Origin: an uncultured Lentisphaerota bacterium
Lineage (GTDB): Bacteria > Verrucomicrobiota > Kiritimatiellia > CAIQIC01
Reading direction: 5' to 3'
Length of the DNA: 50,214 nucleotides
Assembly (NCBI GenBank): GCA_903896925.1
Contig: CAITZM010000005.1
Location: forward strand, 1-50,214
A model generated the notes under the pieces. The model was not told where the DNA came from and did no database searches. It saw nothing but the letters and a program-made list of their open reading frames with translations. The position numbers were made by a program, and so were the translations under genes. This document shows, one piece after another, positions 28,603 to 36,910 of the stretch; positions within the stretch are counted from its first letter, which is position 1, and each line of letters opens with the position of its first letter.

Positions 28603-29433
28603 ATGGCACATTCAGTCAGCCCGGCGGCGGAGGCGTTGCTGGACAAGGAAATCAAGGTGCTGGACAAGGGCTTTGTCCGGCTGGTGGACTACCTCGGCAG
28701 CGACGACCGCATCGTGCAGGCGGCGCGCGTCTCCTACGGCGCGGGCACCAAGACCGTGCGCGAGGACGCGGGGCTGATCGACTACCTGATGGCGCACGCG
28801 CACACCTCGCCGCTGGAGCATGTGGTGCTGGAGCTGCACTGCAAGATGCCGATCTTCGTCGCGCGGCAGTGGGTGCGGCACCGCATGGCGCGCATCAATG
28901 AAATCTCCGGCCGCTACAGCGTGATGAACGATGAGTTTTATGTGCCCGAGCCGGACCAGGTGCAGTTCCAGAGCACCGACAACAAGCAGGGGCGGTCCAC
29001 CGAGGAGGTCCCGGCGGAGCTGCGGCAGAAGGTGATCGAGCTGCTGAAGAAGGACCAGGGCAACATCTACGCGAGCTACGAGGAGCTGCTGCACGACAAC
29101 ATCGCGCGCGAGCTGGCGCGCATCAACCTGCCGCTCTCGCTCTACACGGAGTGGTACTGGCAGATGGACCTGCACAACCTGTTCCACTTCCTGCGGCTGC
29201 GGCTCGACGCGCACGCGCAGTGGGAAATCCGCAAGTACGGCGAGGCCATCGCCGGGCTGGCCCAGGCCGTCGCGCCGCTCGCCTATGCCGCCTTCGAGCG
29301 CCACATGGTGCACGGCAAACATTTTTCCGGCGACGAGATGGATGCGCTCAAGAAAATGCTGCGCGGCGAACCCAACCCCCTCGAAGGCCGCCGCCGCCGG
29401 GACTTCGAACAGAAGATCGCGGATACCAAATAG
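28603..29433 (+). CDS. Flavin-dependent thymidylate synthase
   Basis: The 276-aa ThyX makes dTMP from dUMP using methylenetetrahydrofolate, FAD and NADPH. The defining motif RHRMARINEISGRYS is at 92-106, and HTSPLEHVVLELHCKMPIFV precedes it as expected. The C-terminal catalytic region includes LPLSLYTEWYWQMDLHNLFHF. The start is backed by AGGAG 8 nt upstream. ThyX replaces ThyA in many deep-branching bacteria; whether a thyA exists elsewhere cannot be seen here. Confidence 0.97.
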   Translation: MAHSVSPAAEALLDKEIKVLDKGFVRLVDYLGSDDRIVQAARVSYGAGTKTVREDAGLIDYLMAHAHTSPLEHVVLELHCKMPIFVARQWVRHRMARINEISGRYSVMNDEFYVPEPDQVQFQSTDNKQGRSTEEVPAELRQKVIELLKKDQGNIYASYEELLHDNIARELARINLPLSLYTEWYWQMDLHNLFHFLRLRLDAHAQWEIRKYGEAIAGLAQAVAPLAYAAFERHMVHGKHFSGDEMDALKKMLRGEPNPLEGRRRRDFEQKIADTK

Positions 29434-29453
29434 CCGCAAGCGGCTTGAAGATC

Positions 29454-29560
29454 AGAAGCAGTCATCCACAGATTGCTCAGCTTTCACCGATTAAAAGGAC
29501 GTGGTCTGGAGGATTGTTCCCCCCGCATCCGTGAAATCTGTGGGTGCTTCTCTTTTCTGG
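29454..29560. terminator. Convergent spacer with long inverted repeat (possible bidirectional terminator)
   Basis: Arms AGAAGCA (29454) and TGCTTCT (29545), plus CACAGATT (29467) and AATCTGTG (29535), bracket a loop of about 60 nt and are followed by CTTTTCT. It lies between the convergent thyX and lytic transglycosylase genes. The arms also look like the ATCCGTGAAATCTGTGG class of dispersed repeat, so it may be a repeat acting as a terminator. Confidence 0.4.
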
Positions 29561-30160
29561 TTATAGTTGCGCGATGCGGGCAGCGGGTGCGGTGCGTTGG
29601 GCGAGCTGCAGGGCGGACTGGCGCTGCTGCGCCTCGCGGGCGAGTTCGGCCAGCATCGCCTCGTGGAGGTTCGTCACCCGTTCGACATAATCGCGCGTCG
29701 AGGCGGGCATCTGCTTCACATCAAAGTTTTTCAGGCCCAGCAGGGTAGGGCCGCCATTGTAGGCGGCGATCAACAGGGACCGTTCGTCGGACCGCCAGTC
29801 GGCGCGGTGTTGCGCGATGAGGGTTTGCAGGCGCGCGAGGTAGGCCCGGCCGACCTGGCGGTTGAGCGCGGGGTCGAAGGCCTTCTGGAACGGCTGCGGC
29901 CGGCCGAAGAGGGAACGTGATGTTTCGCGCCAGGTGGCCAGCCGGATTTGCATCAGGCCGCGCTCGCCCAGACTGCCGATGCGGCGCGCATCGCCTTGCG
30001 ACTCGACCAGGATGATGGCGTCCACCAGCTTATCTCCGGCTGTGCGGGCGCTGACCTGCGGCACGGGCGCGTGGGTGGCCTGCGCCGCCGCCCGGTGGGG
30101 CAGGCACAAGGCCAACACGGCCACCGCCAAAGCATGGCGGATCAAGCTTAACAGCTTCAT
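29561..30160 (-). CDS. Small secreted lytic transglycosylase (SLT domain)
   Basis: The 199-aa product has a signal peptide (LIRHALAVAVLALCLPHRAAA) and a lone SLT domain. IILVESQGDARRIG holds the catalytic Glu53, followed by GERGLMQI (65-72) and AAYNGGP (131-137). It would cleave the MurNAc-GlcNAc bond of peptidoglycan with formation of anhydro-MurNAc, in the periplasm. It lacks the helical superhelix of Slt70 and a lipobox, so it is a minimal MltC/EmtA-like form. The 143-bp spacer to the CDF transporter gene shows no further gene. Confidence 0.88.
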   Translation of the reverse strand: MKLLSLIRHALAVAVLALCLPHRAAAQATHAPVPQVSARTAGDKLVDAIILVESQGDARRIGSLGERGLMQIRLATWRETSRSLFGRPQPFQKAFDPALNRQVGRAYLARLQTLIAQHRADWRSDERSLLIAAYNGGPTLLGLKNFDVKQMPASTRDYVERVTNLHEAMLAELAREAQQRQSALQLAQRTAPAARIAQL

Positions 30161-30303
30161 GTGAACTTCCTATGAATCCGCGGGCACCATGCCGGCGCAG
30201 AAATACGACAAAACGGGTCAATTGAGAACAAATCTGGCGTACAAAGAGGTGCGCAGCATAGCGGGCCTCCTGCGAAGTGCAATCCTTTATTTCCGGCAGG
30301 AGG

Positions 30304-31527
30304 CTACGGCCCGGCGGCGCCGCTGAAGGAGGTCTCGCGGTGCAGGGTGACGCGGCCGAGGCGGGGCAGCTGGTCGCGCAAGGTTTTTTCCGCGCGCGTT
30401 TCGATGTCCCGTTGCGCGGCGGGGGGCAGGTTCAGCTGCAGCATCATGTCGGCGGAAAGGTTGAAGCCGGAGGGGGTGTCGTCGAGCCGCAGATCGTGGA
30501 ACTCCTCGATGCGCGGCTCGGTGGTGCAGAAGGTGTGCAGGATTCTTTCGGCGGCGGCGAAGTCGGGGTGGGAACGGTCCACGGGATCCACATGGATGAT
30601 GACCTTGCTGTCGGGCACATCCGTTTCGATCTGGCGCTCGACGCGCTCGGCGAGGTCGTGCACGTCGCGCGCGGTGCGGGCGGCGTCCACCTCGATGTGC
30701 AGCGAGACCATCAGCTGGTCGCCATAGGTGTTGATGACGACCTCGTGCGCGCCCTGCACGCCGGCCTGGGCCAGCACGATCGCGCGGATGCGCACCAGCA
30801 GGGCGGGATCGGGCGCCTCGCCGAGCAGCACGTTGATGGAACTGCGGAGATAGCGGGCGCCGGTGAAGAAGATGAAGCCGGCGACGCCGAGGCCGGCCCA
30901 GCCATCGAGCGACGGGACGCCGAGGCGCGCGCCGATCAGGCCGAGGAAGACCAGGGCGGTGGAGAGGATATCGAAGATGTGGTTCCACGCATCGGCGGCG
31001 AGGGTGTCCGAGCGGGTGGCGCGGGCGAGCGTGCGGGTGAAAAGCGCGAGCCAGGTTTTCACCAGCAACGTCACGAACAGCACCGCCAGCAGGACCTGGC
31101 TGACCTCGAGCGGACGGGGATGCAGCAGGCGCTGGATGCCGGCGCGCCCGACGTCAAAGCCGACCGCGAGCAGCGCGAGCGAAAGCACCAGGGTGGCGAT
31201 GTGTTCGATGCGGCCGTGGCCAAAGGGGTGGCCGCGGTCGCGCGGGCGGCGCGACCAGGCGAAACTCAAGGCGATGACGCTGCTGCTGACGATGTCGGCG
31301 GTGTTGTTGACCGCATCGGCCAGCAGCGCGATGGAGCCGGAGAGCCAGGCGAGCACGCCCTTGGTCAGCGCCAGCAGGATGCTCAAGGCGACGCTGAGCC
31401 AGCCCTGGAACATGCCGAGCCGCTTGCGCGCCTCCGGCTGGGCGAAATCCGGTGTGCCGGCCATGCGGCGCGCGAGCGCGCCGAGGCCCCACAAGAACTG
31501 CGGTTTGGGTTGAACCGGGTCGGTCAT
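30304..31527 (-). CDS. Cation diffusion facilitator family transporter
   Basis: The 407-aa protein has about six transmembrane helices (for example LSVALSILLALTKGVLAWLSG) and the typical CDF loop GHPFGHGRIEH, then a cytoplasmic C-terminal domain (VQGAHEVVINTYGDQLMVSLHIEVDA). CDFs export divalent metals by proton antiport. The transport-site positions in helices 2 and 5 read N74-x3-D78 and N182-x3-D186, with D71 and H183 nearby, which differs from the usual Asp/His zinc site and may mean another metal. A C-terminal extension of ~80 residues follows the canonical domain. It is divergent from the GT2-methyltransferase gene. Confidence 0.9.
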   Translation of the reverse strand: MTDPVQPKPQFLWGLGALARRMAGTPDFAQPEARKRLGMFQGWLSVALSILLALTKGVLAWLSGSIALLADAVNNTADIVSSSVIALSFAWSRRPRDRGHPFGHGRIEHIATLVLSLALLAVGFDVGRAGIQRLLHPRPLEVSQVLLAVLFVTLLVKTWLALFTRTLARATRSDTLAADAWNHIFDILSTALVFLGLIGARLGVPSLDGWAGLGVAGFIFFTGARYLRSSINVLLGEAPDPALLVRIRAIVLAQAGVQGAHEVVINTYGDQLMVSLHIEVDAARTARDVHDLAERVERQIETDVPDSKVIIHVDPVDRSHPDFAAAERILHTFCTTEPRIEEFHDLRLDDTPSGFNLSADMMLQLNLPPAAQRDIETRAEKTLRDQLPRLGRVTLHRETSFSGAAGP

Positions 31528-31585
31528 GTCGCGGCACTCTATCCTGTCTGCCGCGCGTCTGCACCTGAATTAACCGCGTCCGCGC

Positions 31586-31614
31586 TTGCGGTGCGCGGGG
31601 TGTTCACCTATCCT
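31586..31614 (+). promoter_or_regulatory. Promoter of the GT2-methyltransferase gene (leaderless)
   Basis: TTGCGG (31586) and TATCCT (31609) are 17 nt apart; the -10 box ends 7 nt before the ATG at 31622 and there is no Shine-Dalgarno sequence. A comparable TAGAGT box 8 nt before the divergent CDF start suggests both are leaderless. Confidence 0.55.
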
Positions 31615-31621
31615 GCGCGCG

Positions 31622-33037
31622 ATGAAACTGAGCGTAATCATCCCCGTTTTCAACGAAAAGTACACCTTGGCGGAGGTGGTGGATGCCGTGCGCGACGCCG
31701 CGCTGCCGGACGGTGTCGAGCGCGAAGTGATCCTGGTGGATGATGCCTCAAGCGATGGCACTGACGCCGTCATCCGCGACATCATTGCCCGGCACCCGGA
31801 GGTGGTGGCGCTGCGGCAGCCGCAGAACCGTGGCAAGGGTGCCGCCCTGCGTGCGGGCATCGCCCGCGCGACGGGCGATGTGCTTGTCTGCCAGGATGCG
31901 GACCTCGAATACGCGCCGGCGGAACTCGGCCGATTGCTGGCGCCAATCCTGGCGGGCGAGGCGGATGTGGTCTACGGCTCGCGCTTTCTCACGGCCGATC
32001 GCCGGCGTGTCCTCTACTTCTGGCACAGTCTCGGCAACCGCCTGCTGACGCTTGTCTCCAACATGCTCTCCGACCTCAACCTGACCGACATGGAGACGTG
32101 CTACAAGATGGCGCGCGCGGACCTGCTCAAATCCATCCCGATCCGCTGCAACCGGTTCGGCATCGAGCCGGAGTTGACCGCGAAATTCGCCAAGCGCGAA
32201 GCGCGCATCTTCGAGGTGCCGATCTCCTACCGCGGCCGCACCTACCGGGAGGGCAAGAAAATCACCTGGCGCGACGGTTTTCGCGCGCTGGGGGTCATGC
32301 TCTGGTTCCGTTTCGTCGACGATCTCTATGACGAACGCCACGGCCATGCGATCCTGCACAGCCTGTCCGGCACGCACCGCTTCAACCGCTGGATGGCCGA
32401 CGCGATCCGCCCGTGGCTGGGCGACCGCGTGTTGGAGATCGGCGCCGGTCTGGGCAACCTGACCGAGCAGTTCCTGCCGCGTGCGGCCTACACCGTCACG
32501 GACCTTGATCCGTTGCACCTGCACTACCTGACGAACCGGTACGCCAGCCACCGTCATATCAGTGTCCGGTTGCTGGATGTGGCGGAGAAGGCGCATTTCC
32601 AAGGGCTGGAAAACAGCTTCGATTCCGTGGTCTGCCTGAACGTGCTCGAACATGTCGAGCGCGATGCCGCCGGGCTGCAGAACATCTATGCGGCGCTCGC
32701 GCCGGGCGGCTGCGCGCTGATCCTGGTGCCGCGCGGCATGCAGCTCTTTGGCACCTTGGACACCGTGCTCGGGCATGTGCGCCGGTACACGCGTGGCGAA
32801 CTGGAGCAGAAACTGGTGGCGGCGGGTTTCACCGTGGAGAAAATCTTCACCTTCAACCGCATCGGCGTCCCCGGTTGGTGGCTGAACGGGCGCGTGTTGC
32901 ATCGGAAACATTTCGGAAAGCTCCAGCTGAAGGTCTACGATTCCCTGGTCTGGCTCTGGCGGCTGCTGGAACAGGTGTTGCCGTGGCCGGGTCTCTCGCT
33001 GATCGCCGTCGCGCGCAAGCCGGTCGCGAGCAGCTGA
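31622..33037 (+). CDS. Glycosyltransferase family 2 fused to SAM-dependent methyltransferase
   Basis: The 471-aa protein joins two domains. Residues ~1-235 are a DPM1-like GT2: MKLSVIIPVFNEKYTLAEVV, LVDDASSDGTD, the DXD-containing VCQDADLEY (89-97), and TDMETCYKMARADLL. Residues ~245-471 are a class I methyltransferase: VLEIGAGLGNLTEQF (270-284), VTDLDPLHL, and SVVCLNVLEHVERD. Such fusions probably modify a polyprenyl-linked or cell-surface glycan. It is soluble or peripherally membrane-bound as no helix is obvious. Residues 325-331 (around FQGLE) are encoded by a TTTCCAAGGGCTGGAAA palindrome. Confidence 0.88.
   Translation: MKLSVIIPVFNEKYTLAEVVDAVRDAALPDGVEREVILVDDASSDGTDAVIRDIIARHPEVVALRQPQNRGKGAALRAGIARATGDVLVCQDADLEYAPAELGRLLAPILAGEADVVYGSRFLTADRRRVLYFWHSLGNRLLTLVSNMLSDLNLTDMETCYKMARADLLKSIPIRCNRFGIEPELTAKFAKREARIFEVPISYRGRTYREGKKITWRDGFRALGVMLWFRFVDDLYDERHGHAILHSLSGTHRFNRWMADAIRPWLGDRVLEIGAGLGNLTEQFLPRAAYTVTDLDPLHLHYLTNRYASHRHISVRLLDVAEKAHFQGLENSFDSVVCLNVLEHVERDAAGLQNIYAALAPGGCALILVPRGMQLFGTLDTVLGHVRRYTRGELEQKLVAAGFTVEKIFTFNRIGVPGWWLNGRVLHRKHFGKLQLKVYDSLVWLWRLLEQVLPWPGLSLIAVARKPVASS
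32596..32612. repeat. TTTCCAAGGGCTGGAAA palindrome within a CDS
   Basis: A near-perfect 17-nt TTCCAA-family palindrome lies in the methyltransferase half of the GT2 fusion gene, in frame. Confidence 0.75.
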
Positions 33038-33204
33038 AGCGCCGCTTGTGCGCCCATCGCTGTGCGCCTGGCAGAAAGCGGGCTTGCGCTCAACGCCAGC
33101 CTTGACCACCGGTCTGAATTCCACCCTGATTTCGTCCGGGAAACGCGAACAGCATCCTCCCCTGCGGGGCCACTTGCCCGGTGGGGCCGGTTACGCGGCG
33201 CGGT

Positions 33205-35295
33205 TTACGGTGCCGGCTTGGAAGCCGGTGGTGTTTTGCCGGCGGGCGGCACGGGGAGCAGCGCTTGCGCCGGATCGCGGCCGTGGGCGCGTAGCTTCTC
33301 GGCAAGGGCGGCGTTCTTGCTGTCCAGTTGGTAGGCGCTGGTCCAGCACTGCACGGCCTGCGCCGGCTGGTCGAGTTTGAGGTACAGGTCGCCGAGGTGC
33401 TCGGCCACGGTCGCGTCCTCGGGTGTCAGCATGGCGGCTTTCTGCAGCGGGGCGAGCGCTTCCTGGAAGCGTCCCAGCTGGAAGAAGATCCAGCCGAGCG
33501 TGTCGAGAAACGCACCGTTTCTCGGATCCTGCTGGAGGGCGCGATGCGAGAATTCCAGCGCGCGGTCGAGATGCAGGCGTTTTTCGCTCCACATATAGGC
33601 AAGGTAGTTAAGCGCCTCGGCGTGGTCGGGCTCGAGCTCGATGCAGCGCAGCAGCAGTTTTTCGCCGCGCTCGAACTGGCCGCACCGCTCGCAGGAGGCG
33701 CCGAACCAGAAGTAGAAGGCGGAATTGAAACTGGCGCCGCCGTGCTGCGCGGCGACCTGCTGGGCCTGTTCGAAGGTGCGCAGCGCGGCGGCGTGGTCCT
33801 GCGCCGCGTAGCGCACAAAGCCGAGGTGGATCAGCGGGTTCGGATTTTGCGGCAGCCGTGCGGCTACCTTCTGCAGGAGCAGCGCCACCACGCGCGCATC
33901 CGTGGGCTGCTTGGCCGCGAACAATTCCTGGATGAATCCGATCGTCACCCCGTCGTCCACCTGCGCGCCCTGCACGAGCAATTCCACGCAGTCCTCCTGT
34001 TTGCCCGCCTTGAAGGCGGCGACGGCGTAGCGGCTGAACAGCTCGGCGGGGATGGCCGCGTCGGGTTTCTTGCGCAGCACGCGCAGCGAGCGGGCGAAGT
34101 CGGCCATCGCCTGCGCGTAGGCCTGTTGTTCGATGTGCAGGTAGGCCTGGAACTGCAGCAGGAGCGCATTCTCTGGCCAGCGGGTGAGCCCGGCCGCGAC
34201 GGCTTGGAGCGCGGCGTTGGTCTGGCTGTGCGTCAGCAGAAAGACGGCGAGGCGCGTGGCGTTGAGCGGCGCGGCGGCGTGTTCGGCGGCGCGGCGGAAG
34301 GCGATCTCCGCGCGCACGGCATCGCCGGCGTCCTCGCGCAACTCGCCGAGGTAGAACCACGCGCGTTCATCCTGCGGCCGCTCCTGGACGCCCTGCTCGA
34401 AGAACGCGATGGCGGCCTCGCGCTGGCCGCTGCCGGCGTAACTCTGGGCGATGCGGCTGCGGAAGGGGAGCTGGTCGCTGATGCGCGCCTCGAGGCTCGC
34501 GTGGCAGGCCAGGGCCTTCGCAAACTGGCCGTCGGCAATATAGAGTTCGGCCAGGCCGCTCAGGAGCGTGTTGTCGTTGGGGAATTCGCGGGTTGCCTGC
34601 TCCATCGCGGCGAGGCCCCGGTCGCGCGCGGCGTGGGCTGCCTGGGCGTTGCGCGCGCGGATGGCGCTGCGCGCAAAGACGTCGGCATAGGCGCGGAAGA
34701 GATCGGGCGTGTGCGGGGCGAGTTGGAGGGCCCGCTCCAGCAGTCGCTGCGCCTCCTCGTCCCGTCCCTGGGTGGCGAGGATCGCGGTCAGCTTGAGATA
34801 GTGTTCCGGCTGGTCCGGTTCCAGCTTGAGCAGGCGCAGGTAGGTGTCGGCGGCCTTGTCGCCCTGGGCGGTCGATTGATAGGCCAGCGCGAGCCAGAGG
34901 AGGGCGCGGGCGGAGGCGGGATGTCGCGACGTGAGGTCGCGCAGGATGGCCAGCGCCTCCTGGTTGCGGTTCTGCTGGAGCAGCGTCTGGGCGGCCTTCA
35001 GCTGGAGCGCTTCGTGGTCCGGCTCCAGTTGCGCGGCGGCCAGATAGTGCTCCGCCGCGTCGGCGCTGTCCTTGTTGAGCTCCGCGATCCGTCCGTTGGC
35101 GAAGGCCGCGAGCGCCTGCGCGCGGCGCTGTCCGTCAGGGGGCAACGCCCAAACCGGCGCGTCCGCCGACACGGGATGCGTGGCGGCGGGTGCGCTGGCG
35201 GGGGCGACGGCAGTCGGCGGGGGCGGCGTATGGCATCCGGCCAGCAGCAAAAAACCGAACAGGGCGCTCCGACAAAACACCCGTGGCTTTGGCAT
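33205..35295 (-). CDS. TPR-repeat lipoprotein
   Basis: The 696-aa product has a lipoprotein signal (FGFLLLAGCHTPPPP, Cys at the +1 position) followed by a Pro/Ala linker and at least ten tetratricopeptide repeats. Recognisable TPR blocks include AAEHYLAAAQLEPDHEALQL, ADTYLRLLKLEPDQPEHYLK, GEKLLLRCIELEPDHAEALN and AVQCWTSAYQLDSKNAALAE. TPR proteins form alpha-solenoid scaffolds; no enzymatic domain is visible. It would be anchored in a membrane facing the periplasm. GGAG precedes the start by 7 nt. It follows the COX24-like gene and hisG on the same strand. Confidence 0.88.
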   Translation of the reverse strand: MPKPRVFCRSALFGFLLLAGCHTPPPPTAVAPASAPAATHPVSADAPVWALPPDGQRRAQALAAFANGRIAELNKDSADAAEHYLAAAQLEPDHEALQLKAAQTLLQQNRNQEALAILRDLTSRHPASARALLWLALAYQSTAQGDKAADTYLRLLKLEPDQPEHYLKLTAILATQGRDEEAQRLLERALQLAPHTPDLFRAYADVFARSAIRARNAQAAHAARDRGLAAMEQATREFPNDNTLLSGLAELYIADGQFAKALACHASLEARISDQLPFRSRIAQSYAGSGQREAAIAFFEQGVQERPQDERAWFYLGELREDAGDAVRAEIAFRRAAEHAAAPLNATRLAVFLLTHSQTNAALQAVAAGLTRWPENALLLQFQAYLHIEQQAYAQAMADFARSLRVLRKKPDAAIPAELFSRYAVAAFKAGKQEDCVELLVQGAQVDDGVTIGFIQELFAAKQPTDARVVALLLQKVAARLPQNPNPLIHLGFVRYAAQDHAAALRTFEQAQQVAAQHGGASFNSAFYFWFGASCERCGQFERGEKLLLRCIELEPDHAEALNYLAYMWSEKRLHLDRALEFSHRALQQDPRNGAFLDTLGWIFFQLGRFQEALAPLQKAAMLTPEDATVAEHLGDLYLKLDQPAQAVQCWTSAYQLDSKNAALAEKLRAHGRDPAQALLPVPPAGKTPPASKPAP

Positions 35296-35332
35296 GACCG
35301 GACTCCGATGCGCATACGCCGCGCAAACGAAC

Positions 35333-35428
35333 TTACTTGTTTTCGTTTTTGTGGCGATTCAAGCGGCGGCGTTTGCGCCGTTTGTGATTGGCCATTTTCA
35401 GACGACGTTTTTTCTTAACTGAACCCAT
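35333..35428 (-). CDS. 31-aa very basic AURKAIP1/COX24 (mS38-like) domain protein
   Basis: This very short gene encodes MGSVKKKRRLKMANHKRRKR followed by RRLNRHKNENK, about half Lys/Arg. The sequence matches the bacterial AURKAIP1/COX24-domain family, related to the small mitochondrial ribosomal protein mS38, so a role at the small ribosomal subunit is plausible (family knowledge, not shown here). AGGAG lies 5 nt before the ATG. It sits 39 nt downstream of hisG and 37 nt upstream of the TPR lipoprotein, on the same strand. Confidence 0.85.
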   Translation of the reverse strand: MGSVKKKRRLKMANHKRRKRRRLNRHKNENK

Positions 35429-35467
35429 GGTAACTCCTGCATTGCTGTGCCGGCTGCGCGAAATGGC

Positions 35468-36346
35468 TCAGGGCACGACTTTATTCAAACCGATTTCGAT
35501 GATACCTTCCGCGCCCGCGGCCTTCAAGGCCGGGATGATTTCGCGGACCACCTTTTCCTCGACGACCGACTCGACCGAGTACCAGCCTTCGCGGTTGAGG
35601 CTGCTGATGGTCGGCGAATTCAGGGCCGGCAAAATTTTGAGCGCCTCGCCGAGCTGCGCCTCGCGGACGTTCATCTTGAGCAGCACCTTGTTCTCGGCTT
35701 CCAGGGCGCCCTTGAGCAGCAGCGCGATCTGCTCGATCTTCGCGCGCTTGCCCGGATCCTTCCAGGCCTTCTTGTTCGCGATCAGGCGCGTCGTCGACTC
35801 CAGCACCGTGTCCACGATGCGCAGGTTGTTCGCCCGCAGGGAGGAGCCGGTCTCGGTCAGCTCGATGATCGCGTCCACGAGTTCCGGCGCCTTGACCTCC
35901 GTCGCGCCCCACGAAAATTCAACCTCGGCACGCACGCCGTGCTGCTTGAGGTAGCGCTTGGCGATGCCGACCGCCTCGGTCGCGATGCGCTTGCCGGCGA
36001 GATCCTTCGGGGCCTTGATCTTCGAGTCGTTCGGCACGGCCACGACCCAGCGCACGGGCCGCAGGCCCTGCTTGGCATAGACGAGGTTCGCGACCTCGTG
36101 CACGTCGGAGCCGTTTTCGATGATCCAGTCGTAGCCCGTCAAGCCGGCGTCCAGCATGCCGTGCTCGACGTAGCGGCTGATCTCCTGCGCGCGGATCAGG
36201 CGCGCCTCGATCTCCGGGTCATTGACGCTCGGCATGTAGGAGCGCGAGCCGGTCGAGACCGTGAAACCCGCCTTCTTCATCACCGCAAACGTGGACTCCT
36301 GCAGGCTGCCTTTGGGCAGACCCAGTACGATTTTTTTCATGGCCAT
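35468..36346 (-). CDS. ATP phosphoribosyltransferase
   Basis: The 292-aa enzyme catalyses the first step of histidine synthesis. It has [42 protein letters not shown] and the phosphate-binding [18 protein letters not shown]. The length and the C-terminal regulatory segment ([33 protein letters not shown]) mark the long HisG form, which is hexameric, feedback-inhibited by histidine and independent of HisZ. GGAG lies upstream of the ATG at 36346; a second Met at 36340 is possible. Other his genes are not in the window. Confidence 0.96.
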   Translation of the reverse strand: MAMKKIVLGLPKGSLQESTFAVMKKAGFTVSTGSRSYMPSVNDPEIEARLIRAQEISRYVEHGMLDAGLTGYDWIIENGSDVHEVANLVYAKQGLRPVRWVVAVPNDSKIKAPKDLAGKRIATEAVGIAKRYLKQHGVRAEVEFSWGATEVKAPELVDAIIELTETGSSLRANNLRIVDTVLESTTRLIANKKAWKDPGKRAKIEQIALLLKGALEAENKVLLKMNVREAQLGEALKILPALNSPTISSLNREGWYSVESVVEEKVVREIIPALKAAGAEGIIEIGLNKVVP

Positions 36347-36375
36347 GGTTGCTTCTCCGCTGATTAGGGCGGCGG

Positions 36376-36404
36376 AATGTAGCGTAAGCGCGCGCCGGAG
36401 TCCA
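36376..36404 (-). promoter_or_regulatory. Putative hisG promoter
   Basis: On the minus strand TGGACT (36399-36404) and TACATT (36376-36381) are 17 nt apart, 30 nt before the hisG start. Confidence 0.5.
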
Positions 36405-36498
36405 GCGCCGGCTGTTGGATTGCCGCAACTTGTCCCGCGGCCCCCCCGCGCGCGCCGCGCGCGGGAGGCTTCATCCTCCCGGTCAGCCGGCACCCGTT

Positions 36499-36848
36499 CT
36501 AGGGCGATGCCCTAGTCCCAAATTAGGATGTATGTCCGGTCAACGATGGCTTGCGATCCCGGCCCGAAACGCTAGCGTTCACGCGTGCACACGTATGGAT
36601 CCAGCCGGAAGCAGGCGGGGCGGCGTTCGTTCCGCGGGTTCGCCCGGGCCGAGGGCCGGCAACCGTACGTGTATGCGTCTCGGGCGGGAGCGGCCCACGT
36701 GCAGCGCCGGATTCCCGCCATGAGCGCCGGGCCGCCCGGCGGTTGCTCGAAACACTTTGCCGCGCATCCCCTACGCGGCAGAAACAGCGCAGCACCCATC
36801 GCGCTGTAGCCCCCAAGGCCGGGTCCTACCCCCGGCCTTCCTTTTTTG
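36499..36848 (+). ncRNA. Candidate structured RNA ending in an intrinsic terminator
   Basis: This 350-nt non-coding stretch shows a series of helices on the plus strand. They are CTAGGGC/GCCCTAG (36499-36515); a 15-bp stem of 36584-36598 with 36663-36677 (11 Watson-Crick, 3 G-U, 1 mismatch) enclosing GCCGG/CCGGC and CGGGTTCGCCCG; GGCGGGA/TCCCGCC (36683-36719); GAGC+GCCGGG/CCCGGC+GCTC (36722-36748); GCCGCG/CGCGGC (36759-36779); and ACAGCGC/GCGCTGT (36784-36807). A terminator follows. The three G-U pairs favour plus-strand RNA. I find no tmRNA, RNase P or SRP core motif. It could be a free RNA or the leader of the glycosyltransferase gene at 36911. The 5' end is not defined. Confidence 0.6.
36815..36847 (+). 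terminator. Rho-independent terminator
   Basis: AAGGCCGGG (36815-36823) and CCCGGCCTT (36831-36839) form a perfect 9-bp stem with a 7-nt loop, followed by CC and six T residues. It points in the plus direction and has no annotated plus-strand gene before it, which implies a transcript in 36500-36810. Confidence 0.85.
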
Positions 36849-36910
36849 CGGGCCGGCGAAGTGCCGCGATTTTTTCGTGCGCTTTGCGGACGCCGCCGGT
36901 AGAGTGCGCC

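Noticed and set aside
33328..35418. A 696-codon plus-strand frame opposite the TPR lipoprotein
   Set aside because: It mirrors the TPR gene; the minus strand has the lipobox and regular TPR repeats.
36499..36848. tmRNA, RNase P RNA or SRP RNA
   Set aside because: No CCA-ended acceptor arm or tag reading frame, no GAGGAAAGTCC-type RNase P core and no convincing SRP GGAA-tetraloop core could be found by eye.
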